A DNA stretch of 64,000 nt from Isoetes taiwanensis (lineage: Eukaryota > Streptophyta > Lycopodiopsida > Isoetales > Isoetaceae). The notes under the pieces are model-generated. The model saw nothing but the letters and a program-made list of their open reading frames with translations, ran no database searches and had not been told where the DNA came from. Shown here one piece after another: positions 12,910 through 27,400 of this stretch (positions are counted from its first letter, which is position 1; each line of letters starts with the position of its first letter). The position numbers were made by a program, and so were the translations under genes. The DNA lies in the NCBI GenBank assembly GCA_021234155.1, contig JAJEKV010000057.1:1476300-1540299 (forward strand). The letters run 5' to 3'.

Positions 12910-14290
12910 ACATTCTGGATATAAATAAACGTGTTTGAGAATCTTTGGGACATCGGAAGCGCGGTTCAATATATAGGACTTGGAAACGGTAGCGAGGACG
13001 ACAGGCCGGTAATTTGGTGAGCTAAAATCCTTAGGATTCATCTCGCATTTCGATCATTGTTAATAACCGTATGAAACAGGATTTGGAAGCGTTCGGTTAC
13101 AATAAGTTGTAAGCGGTTTATGAATTACTAGAATTTATTTATGATATATTATAATAAGCGAAAACATTTGCCTTGGTACATTCTCTGCATTTTTAGACAT
13201 CTTTGCTTGTCATGAAGACTATGAGACTTTAAACATATGAGAGAGTAAGTATTCTAGCCTCTATTTCAAGGTAACTAGGATATTTGGAAAACGACACTAA
13301 ACACAAACCAATGTGGTCGCTGTTTGAAATATTTTGCAGCTCAGATTTAATATTTTTCTATGCATAAGTTTAAAGCTCACAAAAGCTTTGCTTTGTTTTC
13401 CATAAAGTTTAGTTGCTTGTTTCGTAACTTTCACGTGAAAGGGTGAGCGACAGCATTCATTTTCTCGATAGTGGAAATAGAATAGGTCGGCGCGTATTTT
13501 GTTACTAACTTTTGAGGATGTATGCACATAATGGGGTTTGTTTGAGGAAAATTTGCGATTTACAATTGAATTTTGAAGAAATGAATATGTCAATATATAT
13601 AAAACTAGAACTTTATATCTTTTTGATTTAACAAGGAAGCGACGATGACCTGCAATGCTACTAAACGGCCATTCTGCTGGCCTGTTTGACGTTTGGCTCC
13701 CACCTTTACATTTGCTTTTGGTCTTATAATTAGGTATAACTTCTTAAGCGGTATAAGTTCACAATTCTAAAGTTTGGTTGGGTTTGTTGGATGGGCATGG
13801 TTTGGCCACAGTAGGGTATATTGTATTAAGTTTGGGTGGCTGGGCTTTGAATTTATCCTCGGCGGGCATGTTGAAACAGCCTGTACATATAACACAAGGA
13901 GCGTATTTAGGTTGTGCGGTGAGATTGCTTTTCCTTTATGATAATTTGCAATAGCCATATATGATTTAAAGGCATTAATTGAACTGTTTCATATTTATGC
14001 TTTACATAGAAGGTCTTTCAGCATGTGTTAGAATACTTAACGCGAATGAATAAATTACAAATAGAATAGTAAGGCAAAGGTTTCTCGACATGTTGGCAGG
14101 CGATATCCTCTTGATCATCTAGATAAAGTTATCAAAAAAGCGTGAGCTTGATGAATCGTGGCATGCTTCAAGGACAAGCGGGCTGGAGTTCTGACATGGA
14201 TAGCCAAATAGAACTTGCATACTACAAGCTACTCATCCGACGCAGCAGATTAGGTTGCATTTATTCTATGCTCGATTATGCATTTCCATT
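12910..14290. other. No gene seen
   Basis: AT-rich sequence. The frames at 13,297-13,593 and 13,767-13,958 have no motif or repeat partner and look like chance. Confidence 0.45.
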
Positions 14291-14305
14291 ATTCTTTAGT
14301 GTTAC

Positions 14306-17190
14306 GGCATGTTAAAATGTGCTCCTATGTTCCTATGGCTTTATATTTGGAATGCAGTTTATATGAATGTTGTTTTGAAATTTACCCATGTCTATTATTT
14401 CTTAGAGCGGTTCATCACATATAGTAGCACACTACGCATATGCCACTTTGAATGTCATTTGGAAACATGAGAACAAATATTAGTAATGCTTTATAGTCAA
14501 AGCGCGCCGTTGCAAACTGATTACGCGGTATTAATGCTTGAGTATTTGGAGGACATGGGAAGCTGGATTCTATTACTTTCTGGTGTCTATTAAACGTTTG
14601 GACGGTTAGATCAAGTCATTCTTTGGAACATAGATACCCGGTTAAGAAACGTCACTTTCTTTAGAAACGGAGCAACCGGACTATGAATATGGACCGAAAC
14701 GCAACAGCCAAGCGTAAAACGGAACCTAAGCGTTCATTTAACTGTCGTTTGCGTTGTTTCAGATTCGAGGATAATGTATTTGCGTTTGTTGTTCGCGGAG
14801 TTCTTTGTTTGGCATGGTAGTTATTATTTTGTGACAATGGGTATCGCCTTCTAAACTTTTTATCCTTTATTTGCATTTGGCGAACTGGCCCGGTGACGTT
14901 TCAGCACCTAGTCTAAAAACACCTAGTCATAAATCCGGAATGGAGGCAGCCAGGACGGCCCAAGCAAATGCGGCTTCGCGAACTTGGAGGTCAAGCTCAA
15001 GCTAGTGCATCAATAACTTGTACGGTCTCCGGTAACAGAACACAACCTAGCAGAGGCCCCAGAAAGGAAGGAACAATGAACCGTAGGTGGGTTAAAGACG
15101 ACGATGGCGGCTTTTCGATCTTTTATAATGAGTTGGGGTTGGTGTGGGCCAGAATTCTTAGAGATGTTGGCGTTGTTGGGTGGAGCATTCTTGTGGCGTT
15201 GGGGGAAAAACTTAAATAAGCGACAAGGCTTATATGAACGAGTTGTTGGTAATAGCGCAAACTGAAACGTGGCTAAGAAACGATAGAACATCGCTTGTGA
15301 GTAAATCGGACTTTATCTTTGGTTGTAACGAAGCCGGTAGTTCGATGATAATGGTTCATTATAGATCTTGAGACTATACCCAGCCGGGAAGTCATGGATA
15401 TGGGGAAACGACTATGATCTCGGACACACGACATGCATATATATTCCGGGATGTATATTTGTACAATTTGCTAACATTTTTTATAATTGCCGCCAGTTTC
15501 CCCTCAAAACCAGCCGGTAGGGGTGCTTTAATCGGACATAAAATGATGCGCTGCTGGTACTGGGTCTATAAGTAGGTCGTCTCTTGAATGATAAAACATT
15601 TATGTTTTACGTTGTATTTCATTTATTCTTGTCGTTCTTTCTGCGATACTTGTGCGCCATGTCTTTATCTGGCGGCAAGGTTTATTCTATCCTTCTTCAA
15701 ACTTCAGTGGTGGTGGCGGTACATGCACTCGCATGGGGATAAGTTTTAATCAGGTACGGTTTCATATATATAACGGTGCGTTTAAATATGGTGAAAACTT
15801 TCGTTCTTTTATTGACCCGATGCTTTGACTTCTTCGCAACTTATTATTTGATTGAATGAGCATTTGGGTTTGTTGTTTTCTTCAATTCATTCGATCTAAT
15901 TTTTTGTGGCATTTTAACTTCTTGATATTTTGTTTGGCTTCAACTCAGGCATTAAACGTTAACAAATACCCTCGCTATGGATAGCTTAAGTATTCTAAAC
16001 CTAACCAAAGAATCAATGAAGCGGAAACGCAGCGTTTCATTTTTAATGAACGGTGGTTTCCTCGCTTATTAGCGGGGTTTGTGGAGGACATATTTACTTA
16101 TAGCAAACTGCCTTCGCAAGATCAACACGAGGAGTCGAGAAAGAGGTTCACGAGGATTACTTCATTTGCGGATCATGCGCAGATGCTTAGGAAAACCTGA
16201 AGCGAGCGTTGAGCAGAGACGGTGCCTTCGGGTTAGTCTTGATGATATGGAGGTGGTTGGCGGCCGAGCTTTAGAATTTCAATTTGACAACTTTCAACGG
16301 CGGAGGGGCCTGAACGTCGCGCAATTCAGGAATAAGGGCGCGGTATCGAAACGGCAGGGTGGTGAAGACTAAGAACTTCAAGAGATGTTAAGAACTTGCA
16401 AATGGGTGCGCGGTGAGGATTAATTACATCCTAGAGGCGAAGGCATCAAATACCAAAGTTGTGCAGATCTTGGCGTTAGACACGGTGATCCTTTCGGCAT
16501 CAAGAACCACGATAAAACGTCGTTGTACATTTTGGGCCATTTTGAATGCGAAATGGCGCATTCTGAGAATCGCTGATGATAAACCGAGCACGAAAATAGA
16601 AATTAATTCAGGTGTCTTAACGGGCGACGCCGGAAAACTGAAGCGTAGCGAGTAGATGAGGCAAACTTTAGAATAAACCCTTAGTAACTAGAGCAGGCGA
16701 AATGAAACTCACAGCATCCTTGGGGACGGCGGCGTTGTGGCTGATCCCATATTGACTGCGTGGCAGCGCCGCCATGAAGCTTGGACAGAGGTTTGGCGAA
16801 ACAGGATGGACTTTCTCAAGTAAATTGATACCGCGATGGATCATTTTGTCACTATCACATCAAGTGTATAATAGATGCTATGGTCGAGATCTCGTTTTGT
16901 AGTGAAGCGGTAATAATGCAATAAAGCAAATAGAATAATATTTTAATGTCACTGAAGGCCGCTGAATGTTAACAAATGGCGACTAGTCGGCCGCTGGCGT
17001 CATGTCGGCAATACAACTGGCATCAGCGTAAGTTTACTGGTGACTTCGCGTTGGGCTTCAGCGGCGTTGGGACTATGGGTTACCATGGCCATGTAAACGG
17101 TTTTTTATGTGTTTGAGGCATTTTGGGTTGAGATCAAATTGCCATTCTTGTGTGTTCAGAATGGAACTTTTTGTATGGTTGGAAAAGAAG
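14306..17190 (+). repeat. Segmental repeat, copy 1 (uninterrupted)
   Basis: This stretch is collinear with 55,886-63,060 once the nested copia element at 58,750-62,567 is removed. Matching landmarks are 'gtgctcctatgttcctatgg' near the left edge, 'aagctcaagctagtgcatc' at 14,991/56,658, 'catatatatt' plus 'ggatgtatatttgtacaat' at 15,440/57,185, 'gcaaggtttattctatcc' at 15,674/57,456, 'ggatggactttctcaagt' at 16,804/62,625 and 'cttgtgtgttcagaatgg' at 17,146/63,018. Many differences sit at CAG or CTG in copy 2. Copy 1 retains an uninterrupted version of the insertion site at 16,751-16,756. Confidence 0.75.
14968..15219 (+). pseudogene. Corrupted copy of the 56.6 kb unidentified ORF
   Basis: The frame shares GGQAQASAS and the following basic Pro-Arg-Lys stretch with the ORF at 56,647-57,200. 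It then diverges through small indels, many at positions where the other copy has CAG or CTG. Family unknown. The loss of frame may partly reflect consensus error rather than real decay. Confidence 0.4.
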
Positions 17191-17659
17191 GACAGAGCCT
17201 GCTGTGGGTGGCTGACGGAACTGCGAGGCATTTGGATGCGGCTGCGATTTCAAATCTGCAGATCAAACCACCATCAACTCAACTCAAAACTTCAGCTTTC
17301 GTGTAGCGGCTTCCACTCTACCAAGATCATGGCTGCGATACCGCGCCACCTTGCGTGGACTGCTGTAATATTGCGGGCATAAGAAACGCCTTTCAGCGTG
17401 GTAAAATTTTGCCTTCCCGCACCTTTAATACGGCAAAACATACGCAGCGGCTTACCTCCTTAGGATACAATGTTTTGAACCTTGTCCATGCTGTATTTAT
17501 TTGTACAATCCACCTTGTTACACCAAGGATCCAAACCTACAATCCATAATTCACAAAATGTCAACACCCAGAATCCGGCAACTCACGATACCAAGCTGGC
17601 CCAGCGGCGGAAACTGCCGGTTGACCCTCCGACGACTTTCAGGTTCCATGAAACTTACA

Positions 17660-17800
17660 CATTCTAACTGCTAATGGTGGTGAAGAAGTACTGAATCTTT
17701 GGCACGATAGGAAACTTGACGCTAAATCCATCTCTTTGAGATAATACTCGTTACCACTTGTCCATCAAGTATACAAATTCAAGGATGTACTTTATCCACA
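17660..17800 (+). pseudogene. Possible copia pre-integrase remnant
   Basis: A plus-strand reading near 17,680-17,730 gives EEVLNLWHDRKLDAKSI. This resembles the 'LWHxRLGH' HHCC zinc-binding segment that precedes copia integrases, as also seen in the element at 38.3 kb (LWHDRYGH). The second conserved His is missing here and no integrase follows. Weak support. Confidence 0.3.
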
Positions 17801-18289
17801 ATACTCTCAATATATATACATAAATATTTGCTAAGCAAGCTAAACAAAGCTTTTAACTCGGATCACAACCGTGATCCTCAGCTATTATTTGCCATGTCGC
17901 GGGAACCAACGCGCTTGCTTGTTCCACTTTGCACATGCACTCGCTGAGGAGTTAGTCCTCTTGGCAATTAGGGTACGATGCTACTTTCCACATGTCGAGC
18001 AACTTTATAACACTCATCTCGTGATGTGTGATCGATCGAGCCTTATGTCGCATCTATATGATTATTACGCCAGCCAAAGACAAACAGCCAAGGTGGTTAT
18101 GTTGTTTCGCTTAATTTTAATGCATCTATCGTGAGCCGAAAGCAAAGTTCCAAAAATTTGAGCCCTCGGCAGGACGCTCTGTACCGAACCCCGGCAGAGG
18201 TGGCTTGGTCAAGGATATCAGATGACGCCCATACCGCTTATGGCGTGCGCTGTCGCGTCGGGTAGTATCTTTGACCTCGCTATCTCAGA

Positions 18290-21112
18290 ATGGGTTGGTG
18301 CAATGGCCGCCTTCCGCCTCGCCGACTTTGTAGACGTGAGAACCACCAAGGGGCGGCTCCGCAGTGGTGGATTATCCACCGGTTGAGGAACGCACCGCGA
18401 CCGGGTTACTCATTTTTCCATCGACGCATTACCCCGACGAGGGAAGTAGATTCCCACTCCCCACCCTGGGCCTCTTGCTCTCATGGACATCTCCGCTGGA
18501 AGCTCCCTGCACCCCCATCAGCCTCAACACACCAGCCCAGCTCAAGCGCTCGACTACGACCATGCAGGACCTATGCCCACCGCTGAGTAACAGGATCTCG
18601 GCGGACCGCTGCAACTCCCCACACACTTCAAGAACACCGCCAAATGACTCACCTCCGCTCGACGGGCCGCAGAAAAGATGCTTTTGGGAGAGGCCGCCAC
18701 CTGCGAAGCCTCAGCACCACCACCTTTCCCCGCAACCCATGGCTTGATGATGAGTGCCTGAGCTCAAACGCACACTCCCAAGAAGTCAATGATCCCATCT
18801 CTCACCACAGCCGGCCAACACCACCGCCTTTCTCAAGAACAAGAAGGCTGATACCGCAGCATCGCCATCAGATGTTTGGTCTCCTCGGACCGCACCCCGT
18901 GACATTCTCGAGAAGGGTCTGAGCAAGCCCCGCACGTTCACCTGGAACATCACCGGAGCAATGGGTACGCGATTTGGTATCACCGTGATGACCTCATCGG
19001 GGTCGCACCGGGCCCTCTTACTACCGATAGGCAGTATGGCTCAAGTTATCACGAGGGGATGTCATCATGGGCCTACAGCCAGCTTACCGGGAAGTGCCAG
19101 ATGATGGCATGCGTGCGTAGCTTCAAATGTGGCTGGGTCAATCGGTACCGCTCTCACTGCATTGTTCAATAAAAGCAATGCAGAAGGTTTCCCTACTAAT
19201 GGACCACTGGGTGAGTAAGGCTCCATATACAAAGTGAGACCCTCAATGTCCGCACCAACCACCGACGATGGTCGCCTCTTTGCAAAACCGCTGGCTGGCA
19301 TCCTTGGAGCGTCACGACAATATGGGCGAGTGGTTCCGGGAGGTGCTGGCCTACACGTGTTTCGCCCGCATTATTCCACCATTGATCATATCTTCACTTC
19401 ATGCCATTGATTGAAGATAGCAGAACTACCGCTAACCTCGGTGATCAAGTGTTTCGTGGATTTTGCAAAGGCATTCGGCCACGCATCTCCACGTTATGGA
19501 CGATTGCGCCAGCTCGGGACTTCGACTGGTGTATCGCAAGATAGGTCAGACGAGGCATGCTCTCAGTCAGACACATCGCCACAAAGACAAATGGGTGACC
19601 AAGAGCATTGAGTGCCGTATTGCCCCTCTCCCCACACTCTTGGGTCTCTACATTGATCGGGCTTGAAGATTGGCTCTCTCGAAAGCATGGAGGTGCTAAT
19701 ATGGTCATGCATCACAATCCCAAGAACTCATATATGTCGACATGTCAAACCTCATGGCCTATAACGAGACATGCAACGCCACCGATGCTCTTGACACTTT
19801 GCCAATTCAATCGGGCATGCAAAGTTGCTAACTTGGCCAAAACTAGGGTGTCAAGTAGTTGCATCATCCCGTCAGCCAAGGCTTCCCACATTCATTTCAA
19901 CAGTAAGCGGAGGTAGAGGTGGCCCGGACCTACAAGTACTTGGGGATTGAGTTCTCAACTACAACCATTGGGATGCGCTATCGTGTTATGGGTCACCAAG
20001 GGTTGGAAAGCACTATATGCCATGCGTAAATGTACCACAAGGCGAAGTTGTATGCCCGGGGTCACCAAATACATTTGTTTCTCGCCTGGCTGGAGCCTAC
20101 TTTTGTATGGGGTAGAAGTTTGGGGTCCGATATCCCTCAACACCGAATGACCTCAGCAAAAGTGTATGGGCCTTCTGGCACGGGCCCTCAAAAGTGAAGT
20201 CCACGGGCCCGCATCAGATCCTACTCCGCGAGACGTGATTTTCTACCCCTTCAATCCGCTGCATTGGAACGCCATATCGCTTACTTCCAAAAGGTGGTCG
20301 CTATGGTCGATACATCGCTTTGCCCCGGGCTTGCTTTGGCCACGCGCTAATGGGTCCTCAATCACCAAATCCTCGCCGGAAAGACAAGCGTGCTGGTTCT
20401 CGTCACTGGGTGTGCAGTAAAACGATGTGTCCGTGGCTGACAAAGAAAGATCGCGAGGCACTTAAACTATACCTGATGCTACTTCTCCTTCGCGCAGGGC
20501 CGGATGCAGAGCTCGACACATGTTAAGTCGGGCACACTATCGCCAGCGAAGTCATCAACTTAGGCTTCCACAAGAGGCCCAAGGCCTCAAAAGCATTTTT
20601 GTACACCCGTACTACCCATGAAGAAACGCGCAGAAGCTTATAGCTTCCATTCGCGATGGGGCACATCAGCCCAAGAGATTGAAACAGTATGCTGGGCTCG
20701 GTAGCACGGGAGCAAAGGCTTTGGCTGCTGCCGCCACCAGGCGCTGATGAGGATGAATGTCATGCCCTCCGTGACCGCCAAAGATTTGCCCATATCCGAG
20801 CCATATGTTCGTATTACTTGGGTGCCCGCCAGCCGTTGCATCGCCATTATGCCAAGGCTGGGTTTGTTGGGGGTCATACCTCCAGAGGTTATGGATGCAC
20901 TGACCGCTTTGTGTCCTACGACTCAGACATTGAACTGCCCCATGCAATTGCAAAGGTGCCGCCAGGCTTATTATCGCTAAGGTTTTTCCTCGAACCCTTC
21001 TAAAGGGTTTCTAATCTGGCCAAGAATATGCTTTACGCTTCTTTGTTTGGGTCCCATAGGCCAATTGGTCTCCGTGGACGCTTAAAACCTATTCTATTCT
21101 ATCTATTCTCAA
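18290..21112 (+). mobile_element. Degenerate LINE (non-LTR retrotransposon), copy A
   Basis: Frames on the plus strand give, in order: an endonuclease-to-RT linker NPWLDDEC (about 18,735); an RT block FVDFAKAF (19,452-19,475), which matches the 'DFxKAFD' block of LINE reverse transcriptases; a 'PLSPTLxGLYID' block (about 19,622-19,660, frameshifted); YKYLGIEF (19,931-19,954); and LLYGVEVWG (20,098-20,124). These are standard LINE RT and thumb landmarks. The catalytic Y/FxDD block is not readable. The element ends in a pentamer tail, ATTCT repeats at 21,091-21,110, typical of LINEs that lack a poly(A) tail. Many frameshifts make it inactive. Clade not assigned. Confidence 0.75.
19411..20150 (+). 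pseudogene. LINE reverse transcriptase domain, frameshifted
   Basis: This is the core of the LINE at 18.3-21.1 kb. RT blocks are spread over at least three frames: FVDFAKAF, then APLPTLLGLYID, then LEDWLSRKHGG, then YKYLGIEF and LLYGVEVWG. The enzyme would copy LINE RNA at a nicked target in the nucleus. The order and spacing match family expectations, so this is one broken ORF2, not unrelated frames. A second LINE at 55.3-55.9 kb has the same blocks (GLYIDQLEEWLD, YKYLGVEF), so they are related families. Confidence 0.75.
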
Positions 21113-21119
21113 GCTTGGA

Positions 21120-24100
21120 CAAATGAGATGTTACCCTGATGGCGTTTTGAAGGGGAAAAAGAAACTGCAGGAGGTCTAGGATGGATCACCGCATTTATTG
21201 ACGATCCATGATGTTCAATGTCAATAAGTTTGGGAAACAATTGTCGTTTCCATCATTTAGACACTCTGTATGCAGATCAAACCATGTGTTACAATATGAT
21301 GTAATGAAGATAAGTAATGGGACCATGGCCAACTAAGGCAAAATGTGGTTGACTCCCTAAAGCCTAGGAAGTCTTTGACCACCTACCTTATCGTGATGTT
21401 GTAACATAGAAAGCTATTTTTCATAGAACTGGATGTGTTTTTTTTTTGGCTAGAATCCTTTGCCCTAAGGTTTTTCAATCACATGTTCGTTGGAAGCCGG
21501 TCACTGCGGATCGCCATTCGAAGCTTTTAGTAAGTGGTTGCCGCCAATATCTTAATGCCTTGTATGTGTCATCATAAGATCTCATACAAGTTTGCATGAT
21601 CAAAGAGCGCGGATACTTGAAGGAAGTGTCGCATAAGATATTTCGGGTAACTTGCTCGGGTCCTCAAAGATGACACAACTTACCGTAATATTCCAAAACA
21701 ACTTTAAAAAGGACTACGATGCATTTGCATAGTTTAGACCAAGAATGTAATCTTATCGCAAGATTCTCATGTATCGCCTAGAATGTGGATAAATAATTAA
21801 GAATCCATTTCCTAGCGAGGTTGTATCTGGCACCGAAATTCATAACGCCATGAGGAAAAAATGTTGCTACAAATTCTGGTTAACAAAAAAATTGATTATT
21901 TATGTGCATCAATGGCACACATATTCGATAAGTTCCAGATATTAAGTTCAAGTTTTGGTATGCAGTGAACGATGATAGTGATCCATAATGCTGGATACTT
22001 ATTTTGGTATGCAATGATCTTTTATGCAACGTATGATAATTACGCATAAATTCGTCTTCCCTTTTTTTTGGATTATGGATGTGTTTGTCTTGGATTTAAG
22101 CATTAATCGAGGGTTCAACTCTTACTACATAGAAGATATCCTTAGCATATAATTACACATGAATTTGTCTTGCCCTTTTTTTTTGTTTAGATTGGCAACA
22201 TAAAGTTAGGCTTTCTAACTAGAATGACCTTGTTCTCTCTCTGGCATGTTTGTTGAAGCCGCAAGGCCAGGACCGCTGTAATTTCGAAGTTTGGTAAGTG
22301 CTTCCTTACTTTGAACTATTAACAAGTTTTAAAGGATCGCTAATGTAAGCATGTTGGCCCGTGCTTTGGTCGTGGTTGATGAAAGCTGTCAGCAAGATAT
22401 AAAGTTTAGCAGTATTCCCCTTAGTAGCTACAGTTGACCTAGAGTCCATGGTTACATGGCATTAAGGTTGCCGCTATTCTATCAAATTGCATTCTTTGAA
22501 TAGATTTGCATTTAAGGAATGTTTTCGATAGCATCACACTCATTATTGCATTATTTCTAATTACTAGAAATGGATGTGGAGAGATCAAGCATTTGGCAAG
22601 ATCATAGGAAAAGAAAAGATCATCCCATGGCACTCGACAACTTAGGGATGACATGCCATTTGGTTAATTGATAAAAATTTATTGTAACATTCATATGCAG
22701 AAGTTAGAAAAATAAATCGCCGCATGATAATTGGGCTAACGCAAAGTGGGTGAGATGGTTGGGGAGTGTTCTTGAAAAACTTTTAGTCTCGCATGCGTGA
22801 ATAATGTCCAATAAGAAAACCGGTTGAGATGTGTGATTGGATGTTGGAAATATTATACAATATATGACACACATGAAAAGTGAAACCAAGAAATCAAGGA
22901 TATAGGATTTGAGGAGTCAATATATACAAAGTAGGAATATGGAATGCAGAGTTGGTAGAGAACGTAAGGAGTGAGAAAGAGCATAAATAATTCAAGATCG
23001 CGAATTATGTGTAATTATGAGACAAATTGCCAAAGCTAGATCGCCATGAAGGCGAGAGTGTAGAATTCACACAACGGCCAAGATTGCATGCTCATACGCT
23101 TGTCTAGACAGATAAAGCAGAGATATATAATAGAAGTGTACAAGATAATGCTTTTATGGATTGTGGGAGGTAGCAGATCGGGCCAAGTTAATTGTAACAT
23201 TATTGGCCTCTAGATTTTACATTGATCGGGCCAGATGTTGCAAAAGTTTTGGGCAATAAAACTCTGGATGAAACCGATATGGCCTAAAACTTGACGGATT
23301 TGATGTTAAAAGATAGTTTGATGCAAGCATTTATTACGGGAGCTTTGATTAGAGTGATTGCTAGAAGCCAACACCCACGACACTAGCATTGATAACACCA
23401 TATTAAATGGAAGCTCCTTGCGTAGCGTATTTATGATGGGCCATACACACGTATGTTGTTGGACGCTTCCGGCGAAGCTCAAAAGCAACGCATATGGCTG
23501 ATGCATTAATAGTCTCAACAATTGCAAAGAAAGGAGGTGTAGGTACGATATTGTTCGTGTAAATTATGGGCACATTGTGGCTGCACTTTAGATGCATTAT
23601 GCAAGCTCCATGATGAGGGTAAGTCATGTCACATGGACATTAATCTTATTAACATTTTTCTAATTTCATGATACAAACTTCAAAGTGTTCGTAAGCATAT
23701 GTGGAGTTTTGGAGAAATGAAGAGAATGAAGTTCAAAGGCCCAATGCATAACGTGACAACTCAGAGATAGAAGAATTGAAATTAATTGAGCTGATCGATT
23801 GACAAGGCCATGGGATCCATCCAAAAGACTATTTCTATGGTGGAAGTGATAACAAGAACTTGGCCATGTGTAAAAGCAAAGACTTGATATATATCCATTG
23901 ATGTATTGTTTGAATGCTCTAGCAACTTTGTAAAAGGAGATAAACAACATCCTTCATCATTTGAAGAGCAGTGTATGGTCCATTTGCTATGGAATAGAAC
24001 AAATACAAAGGGTCATCACTTAAGTCGTATGGAAGTGACTTGAGCTTGCTTCAGCGGATGCCGTTAAGGCACTTTACTACACGATAATGACATAAGTATT

Positions 24101-24230
24101 CCTTTCTCCACTATTAGAAGTGTTAGTACCCTTTCGTAATTGAATTAAAACATGCATAATGTTGAGGGAATGGATTCCTTTTGTAAACTTATGAACCAAC
24201 TATATGTAAACAACCCTCAACCTATGAGGA
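21120..24230. other. No gene seen
   Basis: AT-rich intergenic sequence. A block around 22,020-22,060 ('taattacgcataaattcgtcttccc') partly recurs at 22,150-22,180. Frames at 22,439-22,889 and 23,306-23,950 have no recognisable domain. Confidence 0.45.
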
Positions 24231-24480
24231 TAAAATGAAATTTATCTTCACGTTAATTTTTCGCCATTTTATTACATGTAATGGATTTCACATTGCTGAA
24301 GATGATAAGATGAAATTGCAAATTGTGAGAAAAATGAACAATAACCAATTAGGGCACAACAACATATTTTCAAATATAATAATAGTGGTTCCTATTGGTA
24401 ACTTTGAATTAACTTTTGAAATTTGTTGTTGTAGGTGCATAACATTTGACGTTACTTAGTACTTCTATTAGTCATATTGA

Positions 24481-27400
24481 ATGGCCGACGATAGATTAGT
24501 TCAACATAGGGAGCTACAGCGATACGTGATACAAAATGAGGATCTTGAATGGAAGCTAGATTACTGCCAGTCAAATAAATTACATGTATATCAACGTGAA
24601 AGGTCAAGAATCAGCAAGAGAATACCAAAGGCAATATGTGAGATCACACCGCTTGCAAATGACGTAGTAAATCGTAGACCTGTGATATACAATTCCGGCC
24701 AGCAGTAAAAGCCGCATTATTGGGCGGGTCCATCAGAATCGGCCATGTAATCTTTGTGGATCATTAGGATTTGTTGCAGCCGGAAGAAAAGTTCATTGTC
24801 AAGCTCCAATGGTAAAATCCATTTGCCGCACCTTATGGAAATGCCTCCATTTATTAAAAGAACTACTCACATGGCAACATATCAAAAGTAACGAAGTTGC
24901 ACAAGAATATAAGAAATGCAAGAGAACAAGGTAATCGGGCATTTGCATCACTAGTGCAAAAACATCGGCGTAAATTCATGGACAAGGACCCATCGCTTAA
25001 GATTCATGGACAAATCTACCATAGAGTAGGCTCACTTGCTCCAACTGGAAGGAATTCCTCCCACATATGGTCGGGCTATATAATATCATGGACTCGACTT
25101 AATGCGAGATGACAAGAAAACTCCAAAATGTCGTATTCCAATTGATGTCCAACTAGATGCAATCATACCTTTAAAGTTAATCCATATGCAATGCTATTGG
25201 TAAGATGATGGAGAGGTGTATCGACAAGCTGAATTAGCTAATGAGCATGCTAATGTGAGAATGTTCATACTATCAATGCATGTGACTTAAAGATATGCCA
25301 GCATACAATGTTGCATGTATAAACGAAGTTGCCTCTATATCTCACGTGCACCCAAATGGAGAGCCTCCAACCAACGTAGAGATATATGCATACACCTGTA
25401 GATCTGGTAACTTGCAAACACAAGGATGTCACTAATCCTAATTACGGTGATCCAATGACATAGTCCATTGTTATTTCCGCTTTGGGAGACCAAGGTTGGA
25501 GCACGCTGTTTCAGAGGGATAATCCATCAAGTCGAAGAACAAGAATTACAATGTTGGAATTTATGCATACCGCTAGCACTATCAATCAGATACCAATGCT
25601 ATAAAATCAACTTTTATGTGCCGGGTAAATTGACAAGAATATATTGTTGATGCATATGCAAAGCTGAAGGAAACAATCTAAATGGATTAAGCATAACCAA
25701 AAGACTTGTAAGGGCCGAACTATATCGTATCTCATGTATCACATAAGTCAAAGATCTCGAGCAAGGCTTGCTTTCTCGAAAGATGGTGATCTTGCCTTCA
25801 AGTTTCCAAGGATCTATAATGCATTGCAAACAAAACTACCAAGATGCAATGTCATACCGATGCCATGGTGTTTCGCATCTATTTACACGCTCACATGTAA
25901 TCCAAGATGGGTTGAAATCCAAGAGAACTTATGATCCACATCAAACAAAGAAGTGATAGACCGTGATCTTGTGGCTAGGGTCTTTCATTTAAAGCTAGAG
26001 AGTTTTTAAAGGATATAACCAAAAGACATGTTGGTAAAGCCAAGGCATGGACATACACTATAGAGTTTCAAAAAGAGGCTTGCCACATTGTCATGCCACT
26101 CATACTACAGAGATGAAAAATTGATACAATTGAACATGTATGTGCACTAGTGCAGATACCGGATCCTAAACAACCAACCCGCATTCTGTAATGATCTTGT
26201 AATGAATCACATGATCCATGGACCATGTGGTCCCTCGACGTCCAAACATGCCATGCATGCAAGGTGCAATCGATTCTCGCCGTAAAGTGTTAAATGTAGA
26301 AACGCTTCCCAAGAGAATTTTTGTGATGCCACAAGCTCTAGCGAGAATTGCCACCCAATGTTACGTGAGGAGATACATTGTAAAAGTTACAAACCATCCA
26401 AATCGTCCAAACATAAGCATCGACAATAGCCGGGTAGTGCCTTATAATCCATATCTCCTTGTAAAGTAAAACAACATAAAATGTTGAGAATTGTCAAGGA
26501 ATTAGTGGCATAAAATATATATATACGCGTTATCCACAAGGGATATGATTGCAAGTGTTGGGCTTAGCCCCACGTGATGATAACTCATTGAATTGGGTCG
26601 AGATCTGCATCGTTATTTCTAGATAGTAGGTACATATCCGCACTAAGGAATGTGGAGGCTAAATAAATGTGAGATGGGCGTAAAATTCACATACAATCAT
26701 TCGCCTTCCAAAGACATCAAAGCATTTCAACAATGTTTGCAATACATTATCGACAAGAAGAAGAAGCTATATAGAAAGAGCAACAAGAGATGGTAATAAT
26801 GCTTAACCGCTTAATTCAATTTGAATGCTACAAAATGAAAAAGCAAGATCATACACATATACGAGATTCCATGTACCACTACAAATATGATAAAGGGAAG
26901 GAGCAAAATAGCAAAAGTAGGCTAGGCTACGAAAAATAAGATTAAGATTATCACATCTAATGTATAATGTGAGGCCACTAAGAGGGAGAAAGATTCTATC
27001 TACGACAGCTATTACTCCATGCAAAAGGGGCTTACAAGTTATGATGACTTATTACATGTCAATGGAAACATTGCACAACCTTCAAAGATGCCGCATAAAG
27101 GAATCTCGGTTTGTCATTGACAAACCGTGGAATGGAATTGCATTGAAGAGGCAAATTTAACTAACAAATGCCGTCAATACTTATGGCAATGCTTCGTATT
27201 CATATGTGTATTCAATGAACCATGATCCACTTTCACTCATGGAATAAATTCAAACAAGATATGTGTGAAGATTATGTAAGACAAATGCAAAGAGCTTTAG
27301 CAGAATGCGTACCATTGATATCAATAATGAGACTTAGAGGCAAAACAACATGTCTTGTCGAACCATTGGCCTACCCCATTCCCCGAATCTAATTTACACT

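Noticed and set aside
18364-18747. 127-codon Pro-rich frame
   Set aside because: It overlaps other frames leading into the LINE and is low complexity; the NPWLDDEC landmark is in a neighbouring frame.
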